A stretch of DNA of 64,000 nucleotides from Acidobacteria subdivision 2 bacterium RH1 MAG20 (GTDB lineage Bacteria > Acidobacteriota > Terriglobia > Terriglobales > Acidobacteriaceae), in NCBI GenBank assembly GCA_002197545.1, contig NFUO01000484.1, positions 16,078 through 80,077 of the forward strand. The letters are read 5' to 3'. The notes under the pieces were generated by a model. The model saw nothing but the letters and a program-made list of their open reading frames with translations. It ran no database searches and had not been told where the DNA came from. How positions within the stretch are numbered: the stretch's first letter is position 1; every line of letters starts with the position of its first letter. This document shows, one piece after another, positions 37,685 through 46,947 of this stretch. Made by a program: the position numbers and the translations under genes.

Positions 37685-38842
37685 TTAATCTACGGAGATA
37701 CGCTCGCCATTCAGAATCGTTGACTGGAGATCGCCAGAGGCGTTGTAGACATTAAAACTTGCAGGCTGGCCTTGAACCGGGTTTGCAATCGTGCTTTCCA
37801 GTCCAAGCAGCTTCGCAGGATTATGAGACGCAAGCCGGACAGCAGTGCTTAGCGGCGCCCCGGTAAAGTGTTGGAGATTGGCAACGGCGCGGTTCATCGT
37901 GAGAACACTACCAGCGAGACTGGCTTTGCCGCCTTCGAGGTCATTGAAAACGTAGCAACGGCCATTGGCGACGCTGACCTTAAAATCTCCAAGCAAATAT
38001 GTCCCGTCAGGCATCCCGGTGGCAGACATGCTGTCCGTCACGAGGATGGCTTTATCGGGACCCTTAGCCTTGAGCCACAGGCGAACCATCTCGGGCGCGA
38101 CGTGAACGCCATCGCAGATGAGTTCGGCGAAGAGATGGTCGTCATCAAGGACGACTCCCAGAATGCCTGGGTCGCGATGGTCGAGTGTGCGCATGGCATT
38201 GAAGGTATGGGTGGCGCTGACGGCTCCGGCCTTGATTCCCGCACGGGCCTCCTCCGTAGTCGCATTGCTATGTCCAAGGCTCACTTTGATTCCCAGGGCG
38301 GTGGCATGTTCAATGAGCGCAAGCGCCCCTGGAATTTCTGGAGCAATCGTGATGAGGAGGATGTGTCCGCGAGCAGCCTGATGGAATCGGTCGAAGATAG
38401 CAATGTCTGGCGGAAGAATATTGCTCGGCGGGTGCACGCCGCGCTTCGCATGAGAGATGAACGGGCCTTCAAGGTGAATGCCCATCGGACGGGCCTCATT
38501 CCGCGCGGTATGGGTTTCGATGGCGTTGGCCAACGCGTCAAGCGACTTGAGGGTCTGGTCGATTGGGGCCGTGACCGTAGTCGGTAGATACTGCCCCACG
38601 CCCTTGGTGGCGAGGAATCTATTGACCACACTAAGTTCGGCAGAGCTGACATGCATCACGTCGTAGTTAGCCGCGCCGTGAGTATGGATGTCAAAGAAGG
38701 TCGGCGTCAGCATATCTTCCGACTTGTTTGCAGGGTCGGAGTGAATGCCGGTGATGAGCCCAGCGCCATCGATGTCGATGACCGGGTAGTCGATGGTGCC
38801 CTGTGGAGTATGAAGGTAGCGTGCGGTAAGAGTTGTAGACAT
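37685..38842 (-). CDS. nagA: N-acetylglucosamine-6-phosphate deacetylase
   Basis: Metal-dependent amidohydrolase, 385 aa, removing acetate from GlcNAc-6-phosphate (or GalNAc-6-phosphate, as in AgaA). His53 and His55 are in FFDIHTHGAANYD, the metal Glu is in GIHLEGPFISHAKRG, further ligands are in SLGHSNATTEE and ATHTFNAM, and the catalytic Asp is in ILVTDSMSATGMPDG. It lies between the hexosaminidase and the DeoR-type regulator. With agaS and kbaZ next door, GalNAc-6-phosphate is a realistic substrate. A terminator-like hairpin separates it from the hexosaminidase gene, so it may have its own promoter. Confidence 0.92.
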   Translation of the reverse strand: MSTTLTARYLHTPQGTIDYPVIDIDGAGLITGIHSDPANKSEDMLTPTFFDIHTHGAANYDVMHVSSAELSVVNRFLATKGVGQYLPTTVTAPIDQTLKSLDALANAIETHTARNEARPMGIHLEGPFISHAKRGVHPPSNILPPDIAIFDRFHQAARGHILLITIAPEIPGALALIEHATALGIKVSLGHSNATTEEARAGIKAGAVSATHTFNAMRTLDHRDPGILGVVLDDDHLFAELICDGVHVAPEMVRLWLKAKGPDKAILVTDSMSATGMPDGTYLLGDFKVSVANGRCYVFNDLEGGKASLAGSVLTMNRAVANLQHFTGAPLSTAVRLASHNPAKLLGLESTIANPVQGQPASFNVYNASGDLQSTILNGERISVD

Positions 38843-38880
38843 CGAAGCTAGTTTAAACCCCCTTCCATATATGTGTCCCG

Positions 38881-38909
38881 AAAATAATGGGGCAGCTTCC
38901 GCTGCCCCA
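38881..38909 (-). terminator. Rho-independent terminator after the hexosaminidase gene
   Basis: TGGGGCAGC and GCTGCCCCA form a perfect 9-bp stem with a 4-nt loop (38888-38909). Read on the minus strand it is followed by TTATTTT. It lies about 70 bp after the stop of the GH20 gene and before nagA. Confidence 0.75.
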
Positions 38910-38979
38910 CGTTATCGATCGATCTTTGAAGCAGGGGCTCTGAGCGAACCTCAGAGTCACCGTCTACTCGTCGGCGAAG

Positions 38980-41145
38980 CTACTGTGCTGGCGCTGGTGC
39001 CGGAGGCGGGGCAGGGATGCCTAGCTCGGCTGCGGAGGGAAGTGTGTGGCTCTCCGACCATTGGCGCTGAGCAGCCCGGATTTTATCGCTCCGAGCGAGC
39101 CAAAGGCCGATCGTGTAGTCGTAGTGCTCGAGCACGGGGCGCAGAGCATATGGACGGTTCGATCGGAGCCACGCCTGTTGATACAGGTCACGTATCAGCG
39201 AATACCCATCGCGCAGATCTGCTATGTGCCCATTGGTTCCGTTGATGTCGGAGAGCGCCCGCCCAACCGCCTGACGATCCTTGCGGTCGGTTGAGCCTTG
39301 CGCCGCGTAGGCAGCTTGATAGGCCTCGGCGATCTCATCGGCAAACTGGAATTTGAGTCCGATGAAATCCATGCGGCGGGCACCCAACTCCAGCGCATTG
39401 ATGGCGTCTGTCTCGCGCAGACTGGTCGGGTTCGAGGGATAGGCGTCGGCAGGATTATAGGGCGCAGCAGTTGCCGTGAATGCTTTTGGCGGCGCCGGAG
39501 CGGCAGCGCGGGCTTGCGCGATGAGGGTAAGCGCCCGCTCAGCGTGCAGACGTAGCTCATGAGTGTAGGGACGAATCTTGGCTGCATACACCTGCCCGTC
39601 CTTGCTCATCGGGTCGATCCAGAAGAGACCGTCAGAGCCGTCGCCGACCTTGGCCTGCTTCTGCAAGAGGTCATGGGCAAGCATGATCTCCTTTTGTGCT
39701 TCATTGAGATCGCCGGTCATATCTCCGTGGAAGACCTCGCCATAGGCGTCCTGAAACTGCGGAATGGACGATTCGCCCTTCTGCCATGCCGCCGCGGCGC
39801 CGAAGAGGATGCCGTACCAGTCCATATTTTCCAGTCCCTCACCATCGTCATTCCAGATGGTGTTGAGCGCCCCGGTTGAGCCAAGCCGCTGGCCATCGCG
39901 AATGAACCCTTGAATATTGAGCAGGGCCTTGTTGTTGTTGGGATACACTCGCGACCAGTTATTGATGCCCGGAGCAACCCACGTCTCAAAGCCTGCATTG
40001 GTGAACGGAGTAAGGTAGCGGTCGAAACCATTAGGTTCGGGGCCGTAGGTCCACGCAACGGCGATGGTCGAGTCTTTGAACGACTGCGGCATCTGCTTCA
40101 AAAGGTCCGGCGAACCCTGAGCGATGTCGCCCCAGAAGAGCAGCTTGCGGTGCAGTGGCTGGAGTGCGGTGACGATGCGCTGCATGAAGTCGAGGTAGAC
40201 AGCGCCAAGGCCACGCGCGTCAACATCGGCTTTGGTCTGGCCGCTTCCAAGGTCAGCGGTCTCATCGGCGCCGATGTGGAGAAACGGTCCCGGATAAAGT
40301 TCGGCAAGCTCACCGAACATCTGCTTGATCAGCGGAATGGAGCCAGCCTGCCCGGGGGCAAGCACCGCTCCATGCGACCTCTCGGCCAGCGGCGAATACT
40401 CCTCCCACGTAAGGTTGTGGTGCAGATGCCCGAAGGCCTCCTGCTCCGGAATAATGGTCACATGATAAGGCCGGGCATAGGCGACGAGAGCCTTCGCGTC
40501 GTCCGCGGACATGCTGCCCGCCGGAGGAGCCATCAGCGGATTCGAAGCATATTGCTGCGTGTGCTCAAAGTAGGGCGAGTAGATATTGATCTTGTAGGCT
40601 GCAATGGTGCGGATCTGTTTCTTCTGGAAGTCGAGCGTAGGCACCGGGCCGCGGGAGAGATCATCGTCGAGACCGCGGTACTTCATCGCAGGCCAGTCGC
40701 GAATATTGGCGGCGCGCACAATCGCGTGCGGGCCATAGCCCACGAGGAGCTGCTTGACCGTCTGTGCTCCATAGAAGAGTCCTTCAGCGGTAGCGGCCGT
40801 GACCGTCAGCGAGTGATGGCCGGCGGTGATGACGTAGCCCTCGGGCTTCATCTCTGCGGTAAAGTCGGCCACCGGATGGTTGGCAAGCCGGGTAAGTTCG
40901 ATGGTGAAACCTGTCGAAGAGACGGACGAGATATTCCGCTCCTGCAGACTTGTCGAAAGATCTTCGGCAGCAAACTTGTCTTCGGTCGCGCAGGGAGAAG
41001 CGCAAACAACGCGGACTCCATTGGGAATCGGCTGGTCGGAGGTGGCATGAACTTCGCGCGGCATCGGGATCAACTTGATGGAAGACTGCGCGGAGACGAG
41101 TGTGGTCAAGGCTAGAAGGAGTGCGCCAGCTCTGAAAAATAGCAT
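38980..41145 (-). CDS. Beta-N-acetylhexosaminidase, GH20
   Basis: Exported enzyme of 721 aa removing terminal GlcNAc or GalNAc from glycans. Signal peptide to about residue 19 (LTTLVSAQ), GH20b-type N-terminal domain (about 21-145), then the catalytic barrel (RDWPAMKYRGLDDDLSRGP onward). The catalytic Asp-Glu pair is D293-E294 in LHIGADETADLG; HHNLTWEEYS and IWNDDGEGLENMDWYG are further barrel motifs. An alpha-helical C-terminal region of about 230 residues ends in a Pro/Ala-rich tail. Its products would feed nagA and agaS, encoded next to it. Confidence 0.92.
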   Translation of the reverse strand: MLFFRAGALLLALTTLVSAQSSIKLIPMPREVHATSDQPIPNGVRVVCASPCATEDKFAAEDLSTSLQERNISSVSSTGFTIELTRLANHPVADFTAEMKPEGYVITAGHHSLTVTAATAEGLFYGAQTVKQLLVGYGPHAIVRAANIRDWPAMKYRGLDDDLSRGPVPTLDFQKKQIRTIAAYKINIYSPYFEHTQQYASNPLMAPPAGSMSADDAKALVAYARPYHVTIIPEQEAFGHLHHNLTWEEYSPLAERSHGAVLAPGQAGSIPLIKQMFGELAELYPGPFLHIGADETADLGSGQTKADVDARGLGAVYLDFMQRIVTALQPLHRKLLFWGDIAQGSPDLLKQMPQSFKDSTIAVAWTYGPEPNGFDRYLTPFTNAGFETWVAPGINNWSRVYPNNNKALLNIQGFIRDGQRLGSTGALNTIWNDDGEGLENMDWYGILFGAAAAWQKGESSIPQFQDAYGEVFHGDMTGDLNEAQKEIMLAHDLLQKQAKVGDGSDGLFWIDPMSKDGQVYAAKIRPYTHELRLHAERALTLIAQARAAAPAPPKAFTATAAPYNPADAYPSNPTSLRETDAINALELGARRMDFIGLKFQFADEIAEAYQAAYAAQGSTDRKDRQAVGRALSDINGTNGHIADLRDGYSLIRDLYQQAWLRSNRPYALRPVLEHYDYTIGLWLARSDKIRAAQRQWSESHTLPSAAELGIPAPPPAPAPAQ

Positions 41146-41147
41146 GG

Positions 41148-41160
41148 TAACGGTATACCA
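41148..41160 (+). promoter_or_regulatory. Shared 13-bp motif upstream of the hexosaminidase gene
   Basis: TAACGGTATACCA, containing the perfect palindrome GGTATACC, ends 3 bp before the GH20 coding start. It matches the reverse strand of the site before agaR at 12 of 13 positions. Position and pairing with the local regulator suggest an operator of the amino-sugar genes. Confidence 0.4.
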
Positions 41161-41229
41161 GCCTCGGACTGAATTTTTGGCGAAAATTGTGCAGGCAAAG
41201 AGGTTCTCTCCGGATACTTATGTCAAAAG

Positions 41230-41267
41230 AATGTGAATATCCTGCAAATTCGCACTCTATTCACATT
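41230..41267. promoter_or_regulatory. Perfect 10-bp inverted repeat upstream of the porin gene
   Basis: AATGTGAATA (41230-41239) and TATTCACATT (41258-41267) are exact reverse complements, 18 bp apart. The site lies about 100 bp before the porin start and about 85 bp before the hexosaminidase start on the other strand. It could be a binding site for a dimeric regulator or an mRNA stem-loop. Confidence 0.5.
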
Positions 41268-41361
41268 GCTTTGTGAGGATCGGTCATAAAGAACGAGTGC
41301 ATAGGGTAATCGGGCCACCGTGGTTCACGCCTAATGCTCTGTTCAACCCTTGAGAGGCCCC

Positions 41362-43179
41362 ATGACGAAGCAATTACGAGCGGCTGTAATAGCGATGCTG
41401 GTATTCGGTACAGTGTCCCTGCAGGCGCAGACAAGCACGACGGCAACGCCAAAGAAGACAACGCATAAGAGAGTTGTGAAAAAGAAGGCTCCGGTAGAGA
41501 GTGCAACAGAACGCGAGATTCGCGAGCTGCGTGAACAGATGCAGAGCCAACAGGCGCAGATCGACAGCTTGAAACAGCAGAATGCCGAGAAAGATGCGAA
41601 GCTGGCGACAGCGTCGCAGGATGCGCAGGCCGCAAATGCAGCTGCCGCACAGGCAACGTCGCAGGCAGCAGGCGTGAGCTCAAGCGTTCAGGCGAACACG
41701 GACGCCGTCACTACACTGAATAGCACCGTCAATGATCTCAAGATCACGAACGCGGGCCTGACAAAGACCATCAACGATACAAAGAAGGACTTGACGCAGA
41801 AGATCGAGTCGCCGTTGGCGCTCCATTATAAAGGGGTGACAATTACACCGGTTGCCTTCTTCGCGGCTGAATCGGTTTACCGTACCCGGACGCTTAACTC
41901 GGACATCAATACCCCATTCAATGCGACGCCATTTCCCGGCGCGGCCAATGCGCATGTGAGCGAATTCAACGCGACCGGCCGGCAGAGCAGACTTGGTGGG
42001 TTATTTGAAGGCAAAGCCGGAATGTTCAAGATGACAGGCTATTTCGAGACCGACTTCCTGAACGCCGGCGCGACCAGCAATAACAATGAGAGCAACAGCT
42101 ATGCCTTGCGTCAGCGCCAGATATGGGGCCAGGTAGCCACAGACGGCGGCTTTAAGTTTACGGGCGGCCAGATGTGGTCGCTGGTAACAGAGACTGCTAA
42201 AGGGACGGACGCAAGAACAGAAGTCTTGCCGGCAACCGTTGATCCTCAATACCACGTTGGTTTCAGTTGGGCACGCCAGTATGGCGTTCGCGTTCAGCAG
42301 ACCATGGGGTTGGCGACGGTAGCGATATCTCTCGAAGGAGCGCAGACGACCTTTGCCGCGAGCAATCCACCTGCGAACTTCTTTATCGGCGGCGCCGGTA
42401 ACGGCGGTGGCCTCTTCAATCCAACAACGAACTACACCAACAATGTTTCACCTGACGTTATTGTGAAAGCGGCGTTCGATCCAAAGGTCGGCCATTTTGA
42501 AATCGGTGGTGTCGGACGCTTCTTCCGCGACCGTTACTACCCCAACGGCTTGGGTGCGACGCCCAGCGTTGCCGGCGCAACCAATGACACTAAATTTGGC
42601 GGCGGCCTGATTGCAAATGCACGGTTTCCGGTTACGCGCTACGTGAGTCTCGGTTTCCATGCAGTTGCCGGCGATGGCGTCGGCAGGTACGGAACGGCTG
42701 GCTTGCCTGACACGACGGTCCATCCTGATGGAACCCTCGAGCCTATCCGCGGCTACCAGGGCCTGTTTTCGCTGGAGACCCACCCCACTAAGAAACTCGA
42801 TGTCTTCGGCTACGCTGGCGGCGAATATGCTCAGCGTACGACTTATATGAATGCGGCCGGAAAACTGGTTGGTTATGCTCCGGTCACGCTGATAAACACG
42901 GGTTGCAATACGGAGACATTACCCGGGGGTACCGGTAATGGATTTGCTGGCGGAGCACCTTACAATCCAGGATCACCGGCAAACTGCCAGGCTGTCTCCC
43001 GTGCCGTTATGGAAGGCACGCTCGGTTATACATACCGCTTTTACAACGGCCCAAAGGGCAAGGTGCAATATCAGATTGTCTACAGCTATCTCACGCGAGA
43101 GGCGTGGAGCGGTGTTGGCGGGTCGCCGAAGGGGACCAACAACATGGTGTTTACGAGCTTCCGTTACTACCTGCCATAG
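41362..43179 (+). CDS. Outer-membrane porin-like protein with N-terminal coiled coil
   Basis: 605 aa. Signal peptide (about 1-23, ending SLQAQ), a Lys/Thr-rich spacer, then a heptad-like coiled coil from about 45 to 150 (REIRELREQMQSQQAQID, later TLNSTVNDLKITNAG). From about 155 the sequence alternates short hydrophobic strands and turns (YKGVTITPVAFFAAESVYR, MFKMTGYFETDFL) and ends VFTSFRYYLP with an aromatic near the C-terminus, as in beta-barrel proteins. The plan resembles DcaP-like porins with a trimerising coiled coil. The substrate is unknown; it lies between amino-sugar and uronate genes. ATG 41362 has GAGAGG 5 bp upstream; TTG 41350 is less likely. Confidence 0.75.
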   Translation: MTKQLRAAVIAMLVFGTVSLQAQTSTTATPKKTTHKRVVKKKAPVESATEREIRELREQMQSQQAQIDSLKQQNAEKDAKLATASQDAQAANAAAAQATSQAAGVSSSVQANTDAVTTLNSTVNDLKITNAGLTKTINDTKKDLTQKIESPLALHYKGVTITPVAFFAAESVYRTRTLNSDINTPFNATPFPGAANAHVSEFNATGRQSRLGGLFEGKAGMFKMTGYFETDFLNAGATSNNNESNSYALRQRQIWGQVATDGGFKFTGGQMWSLVTETAKGTDARTEVLPATVDPQYHVGFSWARQYGVRVQQTMGLATVAISLEGAQTTFAASNPPANFFIGGAGNGGGLFNPTTNYTNNVSPDVIVKAAFDPKVGHFEIGGVGRFFRDRYYPNGLGATPSVAGATNDTKFGGGLIANARFPVTRYVSLGFHAVAGDGVGRYGTAGLPDTTVHPDGTLEPIRGYQGLFSLETHPTKKLDVFGYAGGEYAQRTTYMNAAGKLVGYAPVTLINTGCNTETLPGGTGNGFAGGAPYNPGSPANCQAVSRAVMEGTLGYTYRFYNGPKGKVQYQIVYSYLTREAWSGVGGSPKGTNNMVFTSFRYYLP

Positions 43180-43198
43180 AAAGAGCTTTTCGTGAAAG

Positions 43199-43233
43199 GA
43201 GGGCACCCGATCCTGGGTGCCCTCTTTCTTTTT
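43199..43233 (+). terminator. Rho-independent terminator after the porin gene
   Basis: GAGGGCACCC (43199-43208) pairs perfectly with GGGTGCCCTC (43215-43224) around GATCCT, followed by TTTCTTTTT. It lies 20 bp after the porin stop. Confidence 0.92.
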
Positions 43234-43331
43234 GGTGTGCGATGAGGATGATTTTGTTCGTGGTGCGACCAATATTTGATACGCTTCAATAGCTAAATGT
43301 TTTCGGTAGTGATTGTTTTATTTGAGAGGTA

Positions 43332-44738
43332 ATGAAGACGATGTTGGATGAAAACAGGTTGTTTCCCTCGGATAGCGCAGCGCGTTCGGTGGCCGCTAAG
43401 TTGTACGAGATGGTGCGGGACCTGCCGATTATCTCGCCGCATGGACACTGCGACCCGCGCTGGTTTGCCGAAAACGAGCCGTTTCCCAATCCCTCGGCCC
43501 TGTTCATCACGCCAGACCACTACATCTTCCGGATGCTTTATTCTCAGGGAGTTTCGCTTGAGTCGCTCGGCGTTCCCGATGTTTATGGCAACAACTCATC
43601 GGACCCGCGCGAGGTCTGGCGTATCTTCGCGAAGAACTACTTTCTCTTCCGTGGTACACCGACCCGTCTGTGGCTGGACTACGCCTTTGAAAAGCAGTTT
43701 GGGCTGAAAGAGCGGTTGAACCCACAGAATGCGGACGCCTACTACGACCTCATCTCAAAGGCTCTCGAAGCACCGGAGTATCGTCCCCGGGCGCTGTTTG
43801 AGAAGTTCAACATCGAGGTGTTGTCCACGACGGACACGCCGCTGGATACGCTGGAGTTTCACAAGGACATCAGGGAATCGGGATGGAAGGGCAGGATATT
43901 GCCCACATTCCGCCCGGATTCAGTCATCGACGCGGAGTATACCGGATTCGTCCAGAACATCGAAAAGCTGGGAGAGATTACCGGCGAAGACATCGGCACC
44001 TACAAGGGATATCTGAACGCCCTGCGAAACCGCCGCGCCTTCTTCAAATCCATGGGCGCCACGGCAACCGACCACGGGCATCTGACGGCGCAGACGGCGG
44101 ATCTCGACCTCGCTACGGCGGAGTCCTTGTACGGTCGCATCCTGTCAGGCCGCTCGGTGCCGCAGGAGCAGGAGATCTTTCAGGCGCAGATGCTGACCGA
44201 AATGGCTGGCATGAGTGTGGAAGACGGCTTGACCATGCAGTTGCATCCCGGCTCAGTGAGGAACCACAACAGGATGCTGTATGCGAGATTTGGACGCGAC
44301 AAAGGCGCCGACATGCCTTCGCCGACGGAATACGTGCGCGCCATGCGGCCACTACTTAACAAGTACGGAAATGATCCGCGGCTGACCTTCATCATCTTTA
44401 CCCTGGACGAGACATCATACAGCAGGGAATTAGCCCCCCTGGCGGGCCACTATCCAGCGCTGAAGCTAGGTCCGCCCTGGTGGTTTAACGATTCACCCGA
44501 AGGCATGATGCGCTTCCGCGAACAAGCCACGGAGACTGCCGGTTTCTACAACACGGTAGGGTTCAACGACGATACCCGCGCCTTCCTATCGATCCCAGCC
44601 CGCCACGATGTGGCCCGCCGCATCGATTGCGCCTTTCTGGGCAGGTTGGTGGCAGAGGGACGTCTGGATGAGGACGAGGCCTTTGAGGTCGCGAAAGACC
44701 TGACCGTCAATCTGGTAAGGAAGGCCTACAAGCTATAA
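43332..44738 (+). CDS. uxaC: Uronate (glucuronate) isomerase
   Basis: 468 aa amidohydrolase-fold isomerase converting glucuronate to fructuronate and galacturonate to tagaturonate, the entry step of hexuronate breakdown. Metal-binding H37 and H39 in ISPHGHCDPRWFAENEP; LSTTDTPLDTLEFHKDIRES, MQLHPGSVRNHN and PPWWFNDSPEGMMRFREQ are UxaC hallmarks. Translation starts at ATG 43332 after TGAGAGGTA. Its downstream partners (uxaE, KDG kinases, KDPG aldolase) lie within 20 kb. A hairpin follows the gene. Confidence 0.96.
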   Translation: MKTMLDENRLFPSDSAARSVAAKLYEMVRDLPIISPHGHCDPRWFAENEPFPNPSALFITPDHYIFRMLYSQGVSLESLGVPDVYGNNSSDPREVWRIFAKNYFLFRGTPTRLWLDYAFEKQFGLKERLNPQNADAYYDLISKALEAPEYRPRALFEKFNIEVLSTTDTPLDTLEFHKDIRESGWKGRILPTFRPDSVIDAEYTGFVQNIEKLGEITGEDIGTYKGYLNALRNRRAFFKSMGATATDHGHLTAQTADLDLATAESLYGRILSGRSVPQEQEIFQAQMLTEMAGMSVEDGLTMQLHPGSVRNHNRMLYARFGRDKGADMPSPTEYVRAMRPLLNKYGNDPRLTFIIFTLDETSYSRELAPLAGHYPALKLGPPWWFNDSPEGMMRFREQATETAGFYNTVGFNDDTRAFLSIPARHDVARRIDCAFLGRLVAEGRLDEDEAFEVAKDLTVNLVRKAYKL

Positions 44739-44767
44739 GGCGACGATCGGCGATTGAAAAGCATTAG

Positions 44768-44800
44768 AAAGGGGGTCAGCGACGTTTGCCGATCCCCTTT
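44768..44800 (+). terminator. Hairpin after uxaC
   Basis: AAAGGGGGTC and GATCCCCTTT pair at 9 of 10 positions around a 13-nt loop, about 30 bp after the uxaC stop. There is no clear T-run on either side, so it is a weak or two-way terminator between convergent genes. Confidence 0.55.
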
Positions 44801-44870
44801 GGTCCTACCAAAATGTGTTTTGAAGCTGACAGCAACTGTGTCAACCAGAACACTGCTTTTGCAGCGCATA

Positions 44871-45614
44871 TTAGCCAAGTGTAGCCGCAAATAGCGCTGT
44901 CAATTTATGGAAAGCCCGGTCAACCTGAGTAGGATTAAAAGCCGGGTTATCGGGCACAGTCCAGCCATGGTGCGCCCCCTCATATGTCTCGCTCTCATGG
45001 CGGCCACCCCAGTTCTCCAGTGCTTCCTCGAATTTTTCAATGGCCTCAGCATCCATGCTCTTGTCCTTCACGGCATGGCCAAAGTAGAGCCGCGCAGTGA
45101 TCTGTGGCAAAACGAGGTGTGGACTGGTGGGATCAGCAGCCTTGTAGAGCCCTCCGCCATGGAAAGAAGCTGCGGCGGCGACCTGTGATGGATGTGCGGC
45201 GGCAGTACGAAGGGCAAGTGCTCCGCTAAAGCAGTACCCGACAGCGCCGACAGGACCGGTACGGACAGCGGGTTGTGCCGTGAGGAAATCGATATAAGCC
45301 GCGCCGTCCAGCCGCTGTGCCACTGGTGTAAGTGGAGCCACAAGTTCGGCCATGCGCTGCATGGTGCGCTCATTCCCAGGCGTCCTGGGAAAATCAAAGA
45401 CCGGAGGACGGCTGGTGCGGTAGAAGGGGTTGATCAGGAGGACCGCATAACCCTCGGCAGAGAGGCGGCGCGCCATGCTGCGATGAGACTCGCGGATGCC
45501 ACCGATGTCCGGTAGATGGAGAACACCAGGAAGCGGTGTAGAAGTGTCAGGAGAGAAGAGAACGGCATCGGCGGTGCCGTCCGGCATGGAAATCTCGATG
45601 TCTTTCTCAGTCAT
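44871..45614 (-). CDS. Dienelactone hydrolase-family protein
   Basis: Alpha/beta hydrolase of 247 aa. Nucleophile Cys128 in VGYCFSGALALR (classical family: GYCxGG), catalytic His in YEGAHHGWTVPD, and the N-terminal PGVLHLPDIGGIRESHRSMAR. Classical members open dienelactones in chloroaromatic breakdown, but most genomic relatives have unknown substrates. In this sugar-acid neighbourhood a lactone substrate is conceivable; that is only inference. No signal peptide. It is divergent from the LarA-like gene, with about 55 bp between starts. Confidence 0.85.
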   Translation of the reverse strand: MTEKDIEISMPDGTADAVLFSPDTSTPLPGVLHLPDIGGIRESHRSMARRLSAEGYAVLLINPFYRTSRPPVFDFPRTPGNERTMQRMAELVAPLTPVAQRLDGAAYIDFLTAQPAVRTGPVGAVGYCFSGALALRTAAAHPSQVAAAASFHGGGLYKAADPTSPHLVLPQITARLYFGHAVKDKSMDAEAIEKFEEALENWGGRHESETYEGAHHGWTVPDNPAFNPTQVDRAFHKLTALFAATLG

Positions 45615-45670
45615 AGGGACTCCTTGTTGGACTGTATATCACGCCCTGTAGCAGCGTAAGATGAGACACC

Positions 45671-46945
45671 ATGAGCCTCTTTTTTGCTGCTGGAAGTGCG
45701 ACGACGGAGATGTCGCCAAGTGATGTGCGGTCAAACCTGTTTAGCGCGTTGGACAAGCTGGGGAAGCGGAAGAAAGTCTTGGCGATTCCACCGGATTTTA
45801 CCCGGATGCACTCGCAGAGCGGCGTCCTGACGGAACTTGCGTGGGAGTACTACGGCGACAGCCTGGTGGACGTACTGCCTGCGCTGGGAACGCACAAGGC
45901 AATGAGCGACGAAGAAATCTCCACGATGTTCGGTGCGACCCCGAGGGGATTGTTTCGCATGCATGACTGGCGGAACGACGTCGTGACCCTGGGCGAAGTT
46001 CCCAGCGGGTTTATGTACGAGGTGAGCGAGGGCAAACTCGACTACACCTGGCCCGCACAGATAAACAAGCTGCTCCGGGATGGCGGTCACGACCTGATCC
46101 TGTCGATTGGGCAGGTAGTGCCGCACGAAGTCGTAGGTATGGCGAACTACAATAAGAACATTTTTGTGGGAACGGGCGGTTCGATGGGTATTCATCGCAG
46201 CCACTTTCTCGGCGCCGTCTATGGGATGGAGCGCATGATGGGGCGAGCGGACACTCCTGTGCGCCGGGTGCTGAACTACGCAAGTGATCACTTCGCAAAA
46301 GACATGCCGATTGTCTACGTCCAGACTGTGGTAGGAAAAAATGCGGCCGGTGAGCTGGTCATTCGTGGCCTATACATCGGCGACGACGTGGAGTGTTTCG
46401 AGCTGGCCGCGGAGCTGAGTCTCAAGGTGAACTTCAAGATGATGAACCGCGAGATTAAGAAAGCCGTGGTCTTCCTCGACCCACACGAGTTCCGCAGCAC
46501 ATGGCTGGGCAACAAAAGCGTCTATCGCACGCGCATGGCGCTTGCCGACAACGCCGAATTGATCGTGCTGGCTCCCGGAGTGCATGAGTTCGGCGAAGAT
46601 GCGGCAATCGACAAGCTGATCCGCAGATACGGCTATTGTGGAACTCCCCGAACGCTGGAGGCTGTAAAGGAAGACCCTGCCTTGGCAGGCAATCTCAGCG
46701 CAGCCGCGCACCTGATTCACGGATCGAGCGAAGGCCGCTTCACAATTCGTTACTGCCCCGGACACCTGACCCTTCAGGAAATCGAAAGCGTCCACTACGA
46801 GTACGGAGACCTCACCGAAGCAATGGCAAAATACAGGCCAGAAACCCTGAAAGATGGTTGGAACATCGTCGATAGCGAAGAGATCTTCTACATCTCCAAT
46901 CCCGGTCTAGGACTATGGGCCTACGAAGGCCGCTTCAAAAATTAG
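45671..46945 (+). CDS. larA: LarA-family nickel-pincer racemase/epimerase
   Basis: 424 aa, lactate racemase (DUF2088) family. LarA enzymes move a hydride at the alpha carbon of 2-hydroxy acids using a nickel-pincer nucleotide. Key positions are kept: DFTR at 42-45 (the family DxTR), His75 in ALGTHKAMSDEE, His152 in VPHEVVG, Lys162 in YNKNIFVG (the cofactor-attachment position), and His175/His178 in GIHRSHF (nickel ligand region). It lacks the GGRKSI wording of lactate racemase itself, so it is a divergent subfamily. It lies between uxaC and uxaE, and larE, larC and larB lie 4-8 kb away. I infer a sugar-acid epimerase, for example mannonate/gluconate, rather than lactate racemase. Confidence 0.85.
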   Translation: MSLFFAAGSATTEMSPSDVRSNLFSALDKLGKRKKVLAIPPDFTRMHSQSGVLTELAWEYYGDSLVDVLPALGTHKAMSDEEISTMFGATPRGLFRMHDWRNDVVTLGEVPSGFMYEVSEGKLDYTWPAQINKLLRDGGHDLILSIGQVVPHEVVGMANYNKNIFVGTGGSMGIHRSHFLGAVYGMERMMGRADTPVRRVLNYASDHFAKDMPIVYVQTVVGKNAAGELVIRGLYIGDDVECFELAAELSLKVNFKMMNREIKKAVVFLDPHEFRSTWLGNKSVYRTRMALADNAELIVLAPGVHEFGEDAAIDKLIRRYGYCGTPRTLEAVKEDPALAGNLSAAAHLIHGSSEGRFTIRYCPGHLTLQEIESVHYEYGDLTEAMAKYRPETLKDGWNIVDSEEIFYISNPGLGLWAYEGRFKN

Positions 46946-46947
46946 CT

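Noticed and set aside
39910..41115. A 401-codon plus-strand frame opposite the GH20 gene
   Set aside because: Antisense to a clear hexosaminidase with signal peptide and catalytic D-E pair; composition is Arg/Gly-rich as expected for a shadow frame.
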